A DNA stretch of 64,000 nt from Verrucomicrobiota bacterium (GTDB taxonomy: Bacteria; Verrucomicrobiota; Verrucomicrobiia; Chthoniobacterales; Terrimicrobiaceae), in contig JAFKMU010000052.1 of assembly GCA_017305195.1 (NCBI GenBank), positions 1 through 64,000 of the forward strand, written 5' to 3'. The translations under genes were made by a program, and so were the position numbers. Positions 8,377-16,761 of this stretch are shown here, piece by piece; the stretch's first letter is position 1; each line of letters begins with the position of its first letter. The notes beneath the pieces are model-generated. The model ran no database searches. It was not told where the DNA came from and saw only the letters and a program-made list of their open reading frames with translations.

Positions 8377-8775
8377 CTAGAGCACCTCGTTCTGGAAAAG
8401 CTCGATGATCTCGCCGCTCGGGCCTTTGAAGAAGGCAATACGCACGGGAACCGCGCCGATATTCGAGGGGATGTCGAGATCCTTGGTCTCCATCGTCACC
8501 TCCATGCCTGCGGAACGCGCCTTTTCCAGCATGGCGGCACAGTCGTCGGTGCGCAGCGCAAAATGCAGGATCGCCCCCTCCTCGCGCGAGGCCTCGACCC
8601 GCTCGAAGATCTCGACGTAATTTCCATCGCCCGCATCGATCATGATCGCACGGGAGGGTTTCTCGCCCCACGTGATCTTTTGGGTCATCCCCAGCACGTC
8701 AGTGTAAAACTTCACGCTCGCGTCGAAGTCGAGAGACGGAATTGCGACGTGATGAAAACCAGAGATTTTAGCCAT
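8377..8775 (-). CDS. VOC-family (glyoxalase/bleomycin-resistance fold) protein
   Basis: A 132-residue protein made of paired beta-alpha-beta-beta-beta modules. It begins ISGFHHVAIPSLDFDASVKF with the metal-binding His, and includes NYVEIFER, ILHFALRTDD and IAFFKGPSGEIIELFQ near the end, so two His and two Glu ligands can be assigned. Start chosen at MAKISGF because GGAG lies just upstream; the longer frame lacks family similarity. VOC proteins include glyoxalase I, dioxygenases, epimerases and antibiotic-binding proteins, so only the fold is assigned. It faces the PEP-CTERM gene convergently with 28 bases between them. Confidence 0.75.
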   Translation of the reverse strand: MAKISGFHHVAIPSLDFDASVKFYTDVLGMTQKITWGEKPSRAIMIDAGDGNYVEIFERVEASREEGAILHFALRTDDCAAMLEKARSAGMEVTMETKDLDIPSNIGAVPVRIAFFKGPSGEIIELFQNEVL

Positions 8776-8846
8776 GCTCCGGCATCGCAGATTTTCCCCC
8801 GGCAACCAAGGAAATGCTTCACGGCACCCGAGAGTCGCCTGGTCTG

Positions 8847-9434
8847 CTATCGCACGATCTCGACCGGAGTGCCGATCTGTACCCGGTCAAAGAGAGCCGC
8901 TGCCATCTCGTCCGGCAGCCGGATGCAGCCATGCGAGGCTGGAGTCCCCGGCTGCGGGATCGGCCCGGCGTGCATGCCGATGCCGCCCCAGGTGAGGCGC
9001 ATCCAATTCGGCATCGGTGCGTAGATGAACTGACCGCCCGGCGGAGGACGATCCCGTCGGGCATCCGCATCGTGGTTGATCGTATTGCCCTGGGCATCGA
9101 CGATCTTGCCATAGATGCTCGACCGCTTGTCCGCCACTTTCTCCACGATGGTGTATTCCCCGGCAGGCGTTCCAAAGCCCGCCTTGCCAGTGGCGACGGC
9201 CGTCCAGCCGGCATATTGCCCGCCGATATAGATATCCGCCCGCTGAGAGGAGAGGTTTATCACGATTTTCACGGGACCGGTCAGCCCGTACCCCTGCCAG
9301 TCAAACAAATCGGCCTGCGAGGGCTCGGCATAGACTCCCGGGGTATATGCGATCTGCTCCGAGGCGCACGAGCAAAGCATCAACGCCCCTAGCACGCTTG
9401 CGACCCAACGCATCGAAAAAATGTCACCCATCAT
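8847..9434 (-). CDS. L,D-transpeptidase (YkuD) lipoprotein
   Basis: A 195-residue envelope protein. The N-terminus has a lipoprotein-like signal ending LMLCSC, so it is likely lipid-anchored. The YkuD domain spans about residues 50-195: VKIVINLSSQRADIYIGG opens it, and SHGCIRLP carries the catalytic Cys with its His and Arg. These enzymes make 3-3 cross-links in peptidoglycan or attach proteins to it. Start placed at the MMGDIF position, 12 bases after AGGAG; the frame continues upstream without a plausible signal. Two small membrane or unknown genes precede it on the same strand. Confidence 0.82.
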   Translation of the reverse strand: MMGDIFSMRWVASVLGALMLCSCASEQIAYTPGVYAEPSQADLFDWQGYGLTGPVKIVINLSSQRADIYIGGQYAGWTAVATGKAGFGTPAGEYTIVEKVADKRSSIYGKIVDAQGNTINHDADARRDRPPPGGQFIYAPMPNWMRLTWGGIGMHAGPIPQPGTPASHGCIRLPDEMAAALFDRVQIGTPVEIVR

Positions 9435-9525
9435 GCTGAAAACCGACTCCTGTTGATAAATTACGTCGCCCGGAGGGTGACTGGCCGCACGTATTGACAG
9501 GATTTTTCCCGTTGGCAAGCCCCGG

Positions 9526-9747
9526 CTAGCGCTTCTTCGTGATCACCTGGGCAAAGATCATGGCTCCGCCCGCGGCAACCGCCACCACCCCGAGCAACGG
9601 AAAAAGCGACATGCTCTCGCCGTTCTCAGCTCGGATCTCCAGGGGATCGAGCTTCCGCTGCTTATCGTGATTCACGGTGGAAAGGACCAGCGGCGTGATG
9701 AACGACAGCACGCCGACCACGATCATGACGATGCCAAACGCTCTCAT
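9526..9747 (-). CDS. Small two-helix membrane protein (DUF3185-like)
   Basis: A 73-residue protein with a hydrophobic segment at about residues 4-24 (IVMIVVGVLSFITPLVL) and a second at about 48-68 (LFPLLGVVAVAAGGAMIF). A short polar loop containing DKQRKLDPLEIRAENGES separates them, and the C-terminus is basic. Length and layout resemble DUF3185 inner-membrane proteins, whose function is unknown. It sits three bases after the gene upstream on the same strand, so the two are probably co-transcribed. Confidence 0.6.
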   Translation of the reverse strand: MRAFGIVMIVVGVLSFITPLVLSTVNHDKQRKLDPLEIRAENGESMSLFPLLGVVAVAAGGAMIFAQVITKKR

Positions 9748-9750
9748 GGC

Positions 9751-10155
9751 TCAGGCCGCCTTGAGAAAGGTCTGGAGGGCGGGAATCTTGGCGATCACCC
9801 CGTCGATCACCTCGGAGCCTGCGACCTCTCGCGCCTTTTCCACGAAGGCCTGGACGAAAGCTGTGATCTGTGGCGTGGAAAGGCCCGCCGCCTGGAGATT
9901 GGCAAAGGCCTTCGCCGCGTCGGCGGTCTGGCCGCCGAGGAAACTCCCGAGAAGCCCGCCGAGGGGATTGGCACCCTCGGATTTCACCGGCTCGCCTAGC
10001 AGCTCGGCCGCGCCCGGGATCTGGGCGATCAGCGTCTCGAAATTCGTCCCGGCCGCATATTTCTGGGCAAACTGGAGGAGAACCTTCACGGCTTCACGCG
10101 CCGTATCGGGAGCCACGTTGAGACGGGCGCTCAGGGATTCGATGAACTGGTCCAT
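9751..10155 (-). CDS. Helical protein of unknown function (DUF2780/DUF2267-like)
   Basis: A 134-residue Ala-rich, wholly helical protein with no signal peptide. It opens MDQFIESLSARLNV, has a Gly-rich middle (NPLGGLLGSFLGG) and ends with a second amphipathic region. The pattern resembles DUF2780 or DUF2267/DUF937 small helical proteins, but the match is by general look rather than a firm motif. It appears to head the small minus-strand group with the two-helix membrane protein and possibly the L,D-transpeptidase. Confidence 0.6.
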   Translation of the reverse strand: MDQFIESLSARLNVAPDTAREAVKVLLQFAQKYAAGTNFETLIAQIPGAAELLGEPVKSEGANPLGGLLGSFLGGQTADAAKAFANLQAAGLSTPQITAFVQAFVEKAREVAGSEVIDGVIAKIPALQTFLKAA

Positions 10156-10254
10156 GGCTTTATATGCTGTGGAATACCGTCCAAGGCAAGGGCTTGCTGA
10201 AAATGAATCTTACCGCTTGCCATTCCCGTCCCAGCGGCCCATGTATCACCCGCG

Positions 10255-11187
10255 ATGGGAGACGACCGCCAGAAGTCACAGGGGGACTTGGAGTCCGGAA
10301 TCGCGCTGATCACTGCCGCTTTTTTTTGCGCATCGGTGATGAGCGCGTTCAGCAAGGAGGCCACCGGCGTGTCTCCCCTGCTCCTGCTCTTCCTCCAGTA
10401 CGGCATCAGTTTTCTCGTCTTCGTCCCGCCCGTCCTCAAGCAGGGACCGGGCCTGCTCAAGACCTCGCACATCGGGCTTCATGCCTTTCGCAGCGTCGCG
10501 GGATCGATCTGCCAGCTCCTCTTTTTCATCGCGGTGAAGTCGATCTCTCTCCTCGACGCCGTGCTGCTTTCGAATGCCGCGCCGCTCTTCATTCCGATTG
10601 TGGTGTTGATCTGGTTCCGAAAAACCGTCCAGCCTCTCGTGTGGGTCAGCCTCTTCATAGGTCTGGTCGGCATCTGCCTTATCATCAAGCCGGGGCCGGA
10701 GATGTTTCGCAATCCCGCATCCCTCATCGCTCTGGCAGCGGCGGTGTTTTCAGCCATCGCACTGGTGGCGACCAACAAGCTTTCAGAAACCGAGCCGCCA
10801 ACGCGCATCCTCTTTTATAACTTCGGCATCTCCACCGTGCTCCTGGCCCCCGTCTGCGCCTTTGTCTGGAAACCACCCACGGCCTACGAGTGGATGCTGC
10901 TGGTCGCGGTGGGCCTTTCGTATGCCCTCACCCAGTATCTGATCATCCTCGCCTATCGCCACGCCAGCGCGGCCCAGATTTCGCCCTTCAACTACACCGT
11001 GGTCATCTTCTCCGGCATCCTCGGCTGGATGTTCTTTGGCAACGTCCCGGACTTCATCTCCCTTCTCGGTACGCTCCTGATCTGTGCCGGAGGCATTCTC
11101 AGCATTCGCGCGGGGCATCCGGAAGGCCGGGGCCACGCGTTTGGCAGTGGCCACTGGCATCTTTTCGGCAAACCCAAGACCTCATGA
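10255..11187 (+). CDS. DMT-superfamily transporter (two EamA domains)
   Basis: A 310-residue inner-membrane protein with ten predicted helices in two EamA repeats. The first repeat has MSAFSKEATGVSPLLLLFLQYG and ends LIIKPG; the second runs from about residue 160 and ends LGTLLICAGGILSIRAGH. Members export small metabolites or import nucleotide sugars; the substrate is not predictable here. Its stop overlaps the start of an SMP-30/lactonase-like gene (ATGA), so the two are translationally coupled and may handle the same sugar-acid or lactone metabolite. Confidence 0.85.
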   Translation: MGDDRQKSQGDLESGIALITAAFFCASVMSAFSKEATGVSPLLLLFLQYGISFLVFVPPVLKQGPGLLKTSHIGLHAFRSVAGSICQLLFFIAVKSISLLDAVLLSNAAPLFIPIVVLIWFRKTVQPLVWVSLFIGLVGICLIIKPGPEMFRNPASLIALAAAVFSAIALVATNKLSETEPPTRILFYNFGISTVLLAPVCAFVWKPPTAYEWMLLVAVGLSYALTQYLIILAYRHASAAQISPFNYTVVIFSGILGWMFFGNVPDFISLLGTLLICAGGILSIRAGHPEGRGHAFGSGHWHLFGKPKTS

Positions 11188-12098
11188 AACTCGACCCTCG
11201 CTCGCTTCCCTCCGTTCCCACCCTGCGCGCAGATCTCGTGCATCAGCATGACTCGATCCTCGGCGAATCGCCCCTCTGGGAGGAACGCGACCAGGTTCTC
11301 TACTGGGTCGATATCGACCGCGGGCAGATTCATCGATTCGATCCCGCCAAGCGCACCAATACGACGCACACTCTGCCGACCAAGGTCAGCTCCATCGTTC
11401 GGCGCGCCTCCGGGGGACTCGCTGTCACTTTGAAGAAAAATTTCGGCTTCTTCGATCCATCCACCGGGAAGCTGGAAGAACTCGACGTGGTCGAGGGAGA
11501 CCAGCCGGAAAACCGGTTCAACGACGGCAAGGTGGATCGCCAGGGCCGCTACTGGGCCGGGACGATGAACGAGGTGCATATTGGCCAACCCGATGCGGGG
11601 TTGTATCGCTTCGAAGGACCGGGCCGCCTGCAAAAGATGGTTCCCGAGGTCACGATCTCCAACGGCACCGGATGGAGCCCCGACGGTCGCATCATGTACT
11701 ACACGGACACGCTCCGACACACCGTTTTCGCCTACGATTTCGACACAGCAACCGGCACGATTTCCAACCGCCGTCCGTTCCTGGAGATCGAGCCCGCCAG
11801 CGAAGGCCTGCCCGACGGCCTCACCGTTGACTCGGAAGGCCATGTCTGGAGCGCCCTTGTAAACTACGGCTGCATGCTACGCCTCGACCCGGCGGGAAAC
11901 CTGGAGCGTATCGTGGATTTCCCGGCCACCCGCGGCACATGCTGCACCTTCGGCGGGCCGAACTACGAGCACCTCTACATCACCACCGCGCGCGAGTGCC
12001 TCGACGAGATGCAGATCGCCGCCCAGCCGCTCGCTGGCAGCGTCTTCCGCTGCGAACCCGGCGTCCGAGGGCTCGCAGAGACTCCGTTCAACGGCTAA
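11184..12098 (+). CDS. SMP-30/gluconolactonase-family hydrolase
   Basis: A 304-residue six-bladed beta-propeller of the SGL family, which hydrolyses aldonolactones using a divalent metal. The metal ligands are visible: Glu in ILGESPLWEE near the start, Asn in VTISNGTGWSPD, and Asp in GLPDGLTVDSEG; the family block NRFNDGKVDRQGRYWAGTM is intact. Start is the ATG overlapping the transporter stop; the much longer frame upstream is a shadow of that gene. The 3' end overlaps the convergent TrhO-RluA gene by four bases. Likely cytoplasmic, acting on a sugar lactone. Confidence 0.85.
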   Translation: MKLDPRSLPSVPTLRADLVHQHDSILGESPLWEERDQVLYWVDIDRGQIHRFDPAKRTNTTHTLPTKVSSIVRRASGGLAVTLKKNFGFFDPSTGKLEELDVVEGDQPENRFNDGKVDRQGRYWAGTMNEVHIGQPDAGLYRFEGPGRLQKMVPEVTISNGTGWSPDGRIMYYTDTLRHTVFAYDFDTATGTISNRRPFLEIEPASEGLPDGLTVDSEGHVWSALVNYGCMLRLDPAGNLERIVDFPATRGTCCTFGGPNYEHLYITTARECLDEMQIAAQPLAGSVFRCEPGVRGLAETPFNG

Positions 12099-13879
12099 GC
12101 CGCCCAATCCGGCGCAGGGGCCTCAAAAGTCACTCGCTTGCGATTGATCGGGTGCATGAATTCCATGCGCAAGGCATGGAGACACAGCGGAGCATCGCCC
12201 ACCGCAAGGGTCATAGCGTTTCCCAGCCTGCTCTCCGGCAAATAAGCAGGATCACCCACAACCGGCCACCCGAGACTCCAGAGATGGACGCGGATCTGGT
12301 TGGTCCGTCCCGTGAGCGGTCGCGCCTCGACCAGCGACGTGCCATCGTCAAATCGCGCTTTCACGGTGAACTCCGTCCGGGCCGACAACCCATTTTCATC
12401 GACAACGCGGGAGCCAAGCTCGCCCGGCTCCGCGCTGATCGGAGCCGTACAGACAAAGCTTTCCTCCAATGGCGTCCCCTGGATACGCGCCAGATAAACC
12501 TTCCCCACCTCGCCGCGCTCGAACTGCGGCTGAAGCAGACGGGCAAAATGTCGCGTGCGGGCGCACACCAGCACGCCCGTCGTATTGGCGTCGAGCCGGT
12601 GCGCCGGGCGAATCTTTTGCGGATCGTAGGCGCGGTCGAGGAAATACTGAAGTGTATTGCGGTTGAACCTCCCGCAGGGATGCATCGGCAGGGGCGCGGG
12701 TTTGTTCAGGATAACGAGCGCCTCATCCTCATGCAGCACGGTCACATCCGAAGCGACATCCGGTTCCGCCGCCATGGGGAGACGGTGATAAATGCGCTGC
12801 CCGGCGAAGACCGCCGTATCCGCCATCAGGACGACTCCATTGGCATCCTCCATGCGCCCCTCGGCACAAATCTCCTGCCAGCGTTCGGCAGGCTCATGAG
12901 CGAAAAGACCAGTCAATACGCCCAGCAATGTCTCGCCATCATGCTCTTGTGGAACGATGAAGGGCCGCCGGTTTTCATAGGGCGTGCTTCCCGGCAACGG
13001 AGTTGCCACCTGCTGCAGTCGGCCGGTTCCGGCCTGCGCGGCCTCACGCATCAGCTCCTCCGGCGCCCGATAACAATGCGGGCAGGATTTTCCCGGCACA
13101 TAGCGTGAATCACCCTGCTCCTCATCGGTCAGCGGAGCCTGGCAGGCAAAACACTGGGCTGTTCCCGTCTCGTGCAGCGCCGGGTCCACCCCCACCCGCT
13201 GGTCAAAGACGAAACACTCGCCGTCATAATGCGCGGAACCACAGTCTTCAAAATACTTCAGGATACCGCCCTCCAGCTGGAAGATTTTCCGAAAGCCCCG
13301 GCTCTCCATGTACGGCCCCGCCTTTTCGCAGCGAATCCCGCCGGTGCAGAACATCACGATCGGCTCATCTTTCATTTCCTCGGGGAGAGTATCGACTGCC
13401 GCCGGGAAGTTGCGGAAATGATCGAGGTCGAAAGTCTTCGCCCCATGAAACGTACCGAGCTTGACCTCATAGTCATTGCGGGTGTCCAGCAGGGTCACGG
13501 GGCGTCCCTCGTCGAGCCACTGTTTCAGCGTCTGGGGCGGCAGTTTTTCCGAGGTGCGCGTCGCGGGGTCGATGCCCTCCACGCCAAAGGCGATGATCTC
13601 CTTCTTGATCCGCACCAGCATGCGGTTGCACGGCTGGGTGTCGCTCTCGCTGTACTTGGCCGTAAGCTCTTCCAGCCCGGGGATGGATCGGAGTTCGGTG
13701 AGCAATTCCTCGATTCCCTCCCGTCCCCCAGCCACGAACAGGTTGATCCCCTCGGCGCTGATCAGGATCGTACCGCGCAGCTTGCGCGCTTTGCAGAAAT
13801 CCAGGAGCCGCTGGCGGAGGGGCTTGAGGTTCTCCAGCCGGGCAAACTTGTAGGCGGCGATGTTCGTGATGTGGAGCAT
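12095..13879 (-). CDS. Fusion of tRNA uridine-34 hydroxylase (TrhO) and RluA-type pseudouridine synthase
   Basis: A 594-residue two-enzyme protein. Residues about 1-290 match TrhO/YceA, which makes 5-hydroxyuridine at tRNA position 34: an N-terminal acylphosphatase-like domain, then a rhodanese domain with Cys179 in FCTGGIRCEKA, followed by a Cys-rich stretch (CFACQAP, CPHCYRAPEE). Residues about 375-594 are an RluA-type synthase: VTVLHEDEALVILNKPA, the catalytic Asp431 in HRLDANTTGVLV, and GRTNQIRVHLWSLGWPVVGD. No stop or frameshift separates them. Both halves keep their key residues, so this is a bifunctional RNA-modification enzyme. The target of the synthase half is unknown. Confidence 0.85.
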   Translation of the reverse strand: MLHITNIAAYKFARLENLKPLRQRLLDFCKARKLRGTILISAEGINLFVAGGREGIEELLTELRSIPGLEELTAKYSESDTQPCNRMLVRIKKEIIAFGVEGIDPATRTSEKLPPQTLKQWLDEGRPVTLLDTRNDYEVKLGTFHGAKTFDLDHFRNFPAAVDTLPEEMKDEPIVMFCTGGIRCEKAGPYMESRGFRKIFQLEGGILKYFEDCGSAHYDGECFVFDQRVGVDPALHETGTAQCFACQAPLTDEEQGDSRYVPGKSCPHCYRAPEELMREAAQAGTGRLQQVATPLPGSTPYENRRPFIVPQEHDGETLLGVLTGLFAHEPAERWQEICAEGRMEDANGVVLMADTAVFAGQRIYHRLPMAAEPDVASDVTVLHEDEALVILNKPAPLPMHPCGRFNRNTLQYFLDRAYDPQKIRPAHRLDANTTGVLVCARTRHFARLLQPQFERGEVGKVYLARIQGTPLEESFVCTAPISAEPGELGSRVVDENGLSARTEFTVKARFDDGTSLVEARPLTGRTNQIRVHLWSLGWPVVGDPAYLPESRLGNAMTLAVGDAPLCLHALRMEFMHPINRKRVTFEAPAPDWAA

Positions 13880-13981
13880 GGGAGCGAGCCATCATTCCCG
13901 CTTCGATTCGCCCGCGCAAGACGTCCGCCGCTTTTCTGTGGCATTTGCAGGTCGCTCTGGGCATGGTCGTCGATTCGTCCC

Positions 13982-15859
13982 ATGAGTATTCCGCTGCTCT
14001 CCGCCACTGACCTGTCGCTTTCCTACGGCTCCCAGCGCCTGCTGGAGTCCGTCACCATCGCCGTGGCAGCTGCCGAGAAGGTCGGGCTCGTCGGACGCAA
14101 CGGCTGCGGTAAAACCAGCCTGCTCAAGATCCTCGCGGGCGACCAGGCGCCTGATGCGGGAGAAGTCTCCAGCCGCCGGGGATTGCGTGTGGGCTATCTG
14201 CCGCAGGAGTTCGAACTCGATAACGAGCGCACCGTGAGGGAAAATATCGAGTCCGGTGCGGCGGATCTCGTCGCCGCCCTGCAACGCTACGGCAGCGGAG
14301 CCGGGACCGAGGCTCAACTCGCCGAGGACCTGAAACTCATCGAAGCGGCGGACGGATGGAATCTCGATACCCGCATCCGGGCCGATACCACAGCCCTCCG
14401 GGTGCCGGATCCCGACCTGCCGGTCGGCCCGCTCTCCGGCGGAGAAAAGCGCCGTGTCGCACTCTGCCGGGCCCTCGTCGCCCAACCCGATCTCCTGCTC
14501 CTTGATGAGCCGACCAACCACCTCGACGCGGAATCCATCCGCTGGCTGGAGAACTTTCTGACCTCCTTCAAGGGCGCGGTCATCTTCGTGACGCACGACC
14601 GGTATTTCCTCGATGTCATCGCGACCCGCATCATTGAGGTGGCCGATGGACGGGCCTTTTCTCATCCGGGCAACTATACCGCCTATCTGGAAGCCAAGGC
14701 CCTGCGCCAGCAGATCGCCGAGCAGACCGAGCGGCGCAGGCAGCGGTTTCTCCGGGCGGAGCTGGAGTACGTCCGAGCCGGAGTGCGCGCCCAAAGATCC
14801 AAGAGTCGCCACCGTCTCGACACCTTTTACGAAATCGCCGGACTGGAGGCTCCTCCCGAGGAGCGCGAGATGGATCTCATCCTCCCGCCCGCACCGGAAC
14901 TCGGCAACACCGGCGTCGAACTCTCCAACGTGGGAGCCCGGGCCGGGGGCGATGGACGCTGGCTCTTCCGGGGGCTGAATCTCAGCATCAAGCCCGGCGA
15001 GTGCACGGGCATCGTGGGGCGCAACGGCGTCGGCAAGACCTCGCTGCTCCGGATCTGTCTCGGGGAAGCCGCTGCCGCCGAGGGCGATGTCACCATCGGG
15101 AAACGTGTCGTCTTCAACTACATCGACCAGGGCCGCCTCCAGCTCGATGGCACCAAGTCCGTCATCGACGAAGTCGCCGATCTCGGCGGGGAAACCGTCA
15201 CCTTTGGCGAAACCAAGCTGAGTGTTCGCGCCTATCTCCGCCGGTTTCTCTTCACCGACGACCGGGTGCGCGAGCGCATCGACCGGCTCTCCGGAGGCGA
15301 ACGCGCACGGCTCCTCCTCGCGAAAACCCTCAAGCGCGGAGGTAACCTCATCGTGCTGGATGAACCGACAAACGACCTCGATCTGCAAAGCCTGCGTATC
15401 CTGGAGGAAGCGTTGGTTCACTTCGATGGCAGCGCGGTAGTCGTCAGCCACGACCGCTACTTCCTCGACCGGGTCTGCGATCAGATCGTGGCCTTTGAGG
15501 ATGATGGACGGGTTCACGTCCAACCCGGCAACTACTCGTACTATCTCGAAAAGCGCAAGGATCTGGAGCGTCCCGCCCAATGGGATGCCCCGGCGGAAGC
15601 CAAGACACTGCGAACCACCCGTCAGCGGAAGCTTTCCTTCAAGGAGCAGCGCGAATACGAGACGATGGAAGCCACCATTCTCACGGCAGAATCTCTCGTG
15701 GATGAACTGGAGAACCTCCTCGGTGACCCTCAGTTCTTCGTCAGCCGCGCGCAGGAAGCTCCCGCCAAGGTGCAGGAACTCGAGGCGGCAAAAGCCCGGG
15801 TGGCCGGGCTTTATCAACGCTGGGCCGAGCTGGAAGAAATCGCCGCCGGACAGAAGTAA
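13982..15859 (+). CDS. uup: ABC-F family ATPase, Uup type
   Basis: A 625-residue soluble protein with two ABC ATPase domains and no membrane segments. Walker A motifs are GRNGCGKTS and GRNGVGKTS, signatures are LSGGEKRR and LSGGERAR, and each Walker B is followed by LDEPTN. The C-terminal region (from about residue 540) is a charged coiled coil, REYETMEATIL to RWAELEEI, the Uup DNA-binding tail. ABC-F proteins act on the ribosome; Uup also affects branched DNA and transposon excision. Start taken at MSIPLLSATDLSLSYG; the 270 codons upstream are antisense to the neighbouring fusion gene. Confidence 0.88.
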   Translation: MSIPLLSATDLSLSYGSQRLLESVTIAVAAAEKVGLVGRNGCGKTSLLKILAGDQAPDAGEVSSRRGLRVGYLPQEFELDNERTVRENIESGAADLVAALQRYGSGAGTEAQLAEDLKLIEAADGWNLDTRIRADTTALRVPDPDLPVGPLSGGEKRRVALCRALVAQPDLLLLDEPTNHLDAESIRWLENFLTSFKGAVIFVTHDRYFLDVIATRIIEVADGRAFSHPGNYTAYLEAKALRQQIAEQTERRRQRFLRAELEYVRAGVRAQRSKSRHRLDTFYEIAGLEAPPEEREMDLILPPAPELGNTGVELSNVGARAGGDGRWLFRGLNLSIKPGECTGIVGRNGVGKTSLLRICLGEAAAAEGDVTIGKRVVFNYIDQGRLQLDGTKSVIDEVADLGGETVTFGETKLSVRAYLRRFLFTDDRVRERIDRLSGGERARLLLAKTLKRGGNLIVLDEPTNDLDLQSLRILEEALVHFDGSAVVVSHDRYFLDRVCDQIVAFEDDGRVHVQPGNYSYYLEKRKDLERPAQWDAPAEAKTLRTTRQRKLSFKEQREYETMEATILTAESLVDELENLLGDPQFFVSRAQEAPAKVQELEAAKARVAGLYQRWAELEEIAAGQK

Positions 15860-15912
15860 CATTTCCGCCCTCGCCAGAGCCGGGGATGCGATGTATAGTT
15901 TTTCCGGAACGG

Positions 15913-16761
15913 ATGTTAAAACCTTGGATGATTCCCGGCGATCTCGCACCAGGCGACTGCAAGTGCCTGGAACGCGACTGGTCGGACGTTGAGCTTGCCC
16001 GCGTCGAGAGTGCCGATGACCCTGGCTTCGACCTGGCTTTTGGCGCGCTTTGGGCGGAGTTTGGCGCCAAGGGGGAAATCGAGCAGGCTGCCGTACTTTC
16101 CAAGCGCCTCCACTGGCACGGCCAGTTGCAGGACAATGGATATGGCCTCCGCTACCGCCTGATGCTCGTCACCTCCGGCGGGAAATTCGTGGCCGTTCGC
16201 GATCACACAGCCATCGTGCCGAGCGATGAAGACGCCTCCTACGTTCATCTTTCCCACGTGCTCGTCTCACCGGAGTGGCGACGCACCGGGGTGGCGGGAT
16301 GGTTGAGAGCCCTCCCCATCCAAACGGCGAGACATGGTCTGGAGGCGCTGAAAAAACCCGGAAACTCGCCGATCACCCTGATTGCCGAGATGGAGTATCC
16401 CGACCCGGCGGTCGCCGCCACCGCGATCCGACTCGCGGCCTATGAAAAGTCGGGGTATCTCAAGGTCGATCCGAGCCGCATTTCGTACGTCCAGCCGGAT
16501 TTTGGTTCCCCGGAGCAGATCGACCTGGCCGGCGGCCCGCAGCCGCTTCCCCTCACCCTCATGCTTCGCCGCGTCGGTCGGGAGGCCGAGACCCGGATCT
16601 CGGGTCGTGAGGTAAAGTCCATCGTCACCGCCCTCTACAAGATGTACGAGTGTACGTTCCGCGCCCGCGATATGGCAGGTATCTGGAAGACGCTGGAGAC
16701 CTACCCTGGCGACGAGGAAATGATCGACCTCGTGCCGCCGACGCGGGGCGTTCACCAATGA
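15913..16761 (+). CDS. GNAT-fold acyltransferase-like protein
   Basis: A 282-residue protein whose central part fits the GNAT acetyltransferase fold: HLSHVLVSPEWRRTGVAGWLRAL supplies strand beta-4 and the acetyl-CoA pyrophosphate loop (R/Q-x-x-G-x-G/A variant). The remainder has no recognised motif, and the donor loop is slightly off consensus. Two in-frame ATGs occur; the second is preferred because the first sits on a TATAGT element. The gene overlaps a histone-deacetylase-family gene by four bases, so an acetylase/deacetylase pair is implied, as in AcuA/AcuC regulation of acetyl-CoA synthetase. The substrate is unknown. Confidence 0.65.
   Translation: MLKPWMIPGDLAPGDCKCLERDWSDVELARVESADDPGFDLAFGALWAEFGAKGEIEQAAVLSKRLHWHGQLQDNGYGLRYRLMLVTSGGKFVAVRDHTAIVPSDEDASYVHLSHVLVSPEWRRTGVAGWLRALPIQTARHGLEALKKPGNSPITLIAEMEYPDPAVAATAIRLAAYEKSGYLKVDPSRISYVQPDFGSPEQIDLAGGPQPLPLTLMLRRVGREAETRISGREVKSIVTALYKMYECTFRARDMAGIWKTLETYPGDEEMIDLVPPTRGVHQ

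Noticed and set aside
13172..13981. 270-codon N-terminal extension of the ABC-F frame
   Set aside because: It is antisense to the rhodanese half of the TrhO-RluA fusion and does not resemble any Uup N-terminus.
15886..15912. Start of the GNAT-like gene at the first ATG
   Set aside because: This start would place the promoter-like TATAGT inside the coding region; the second ATG nine codons later is more plausible. A similar TATAGT lies just before the NIL gene start, too little to call a promoter class.
13892..15949. 685-codon minus-strand frame antisense to the ABC-F gene
   Set aside because: The plus strand carries two full ATPase domains here; the antisense product is low-information and has no recognisable domain.
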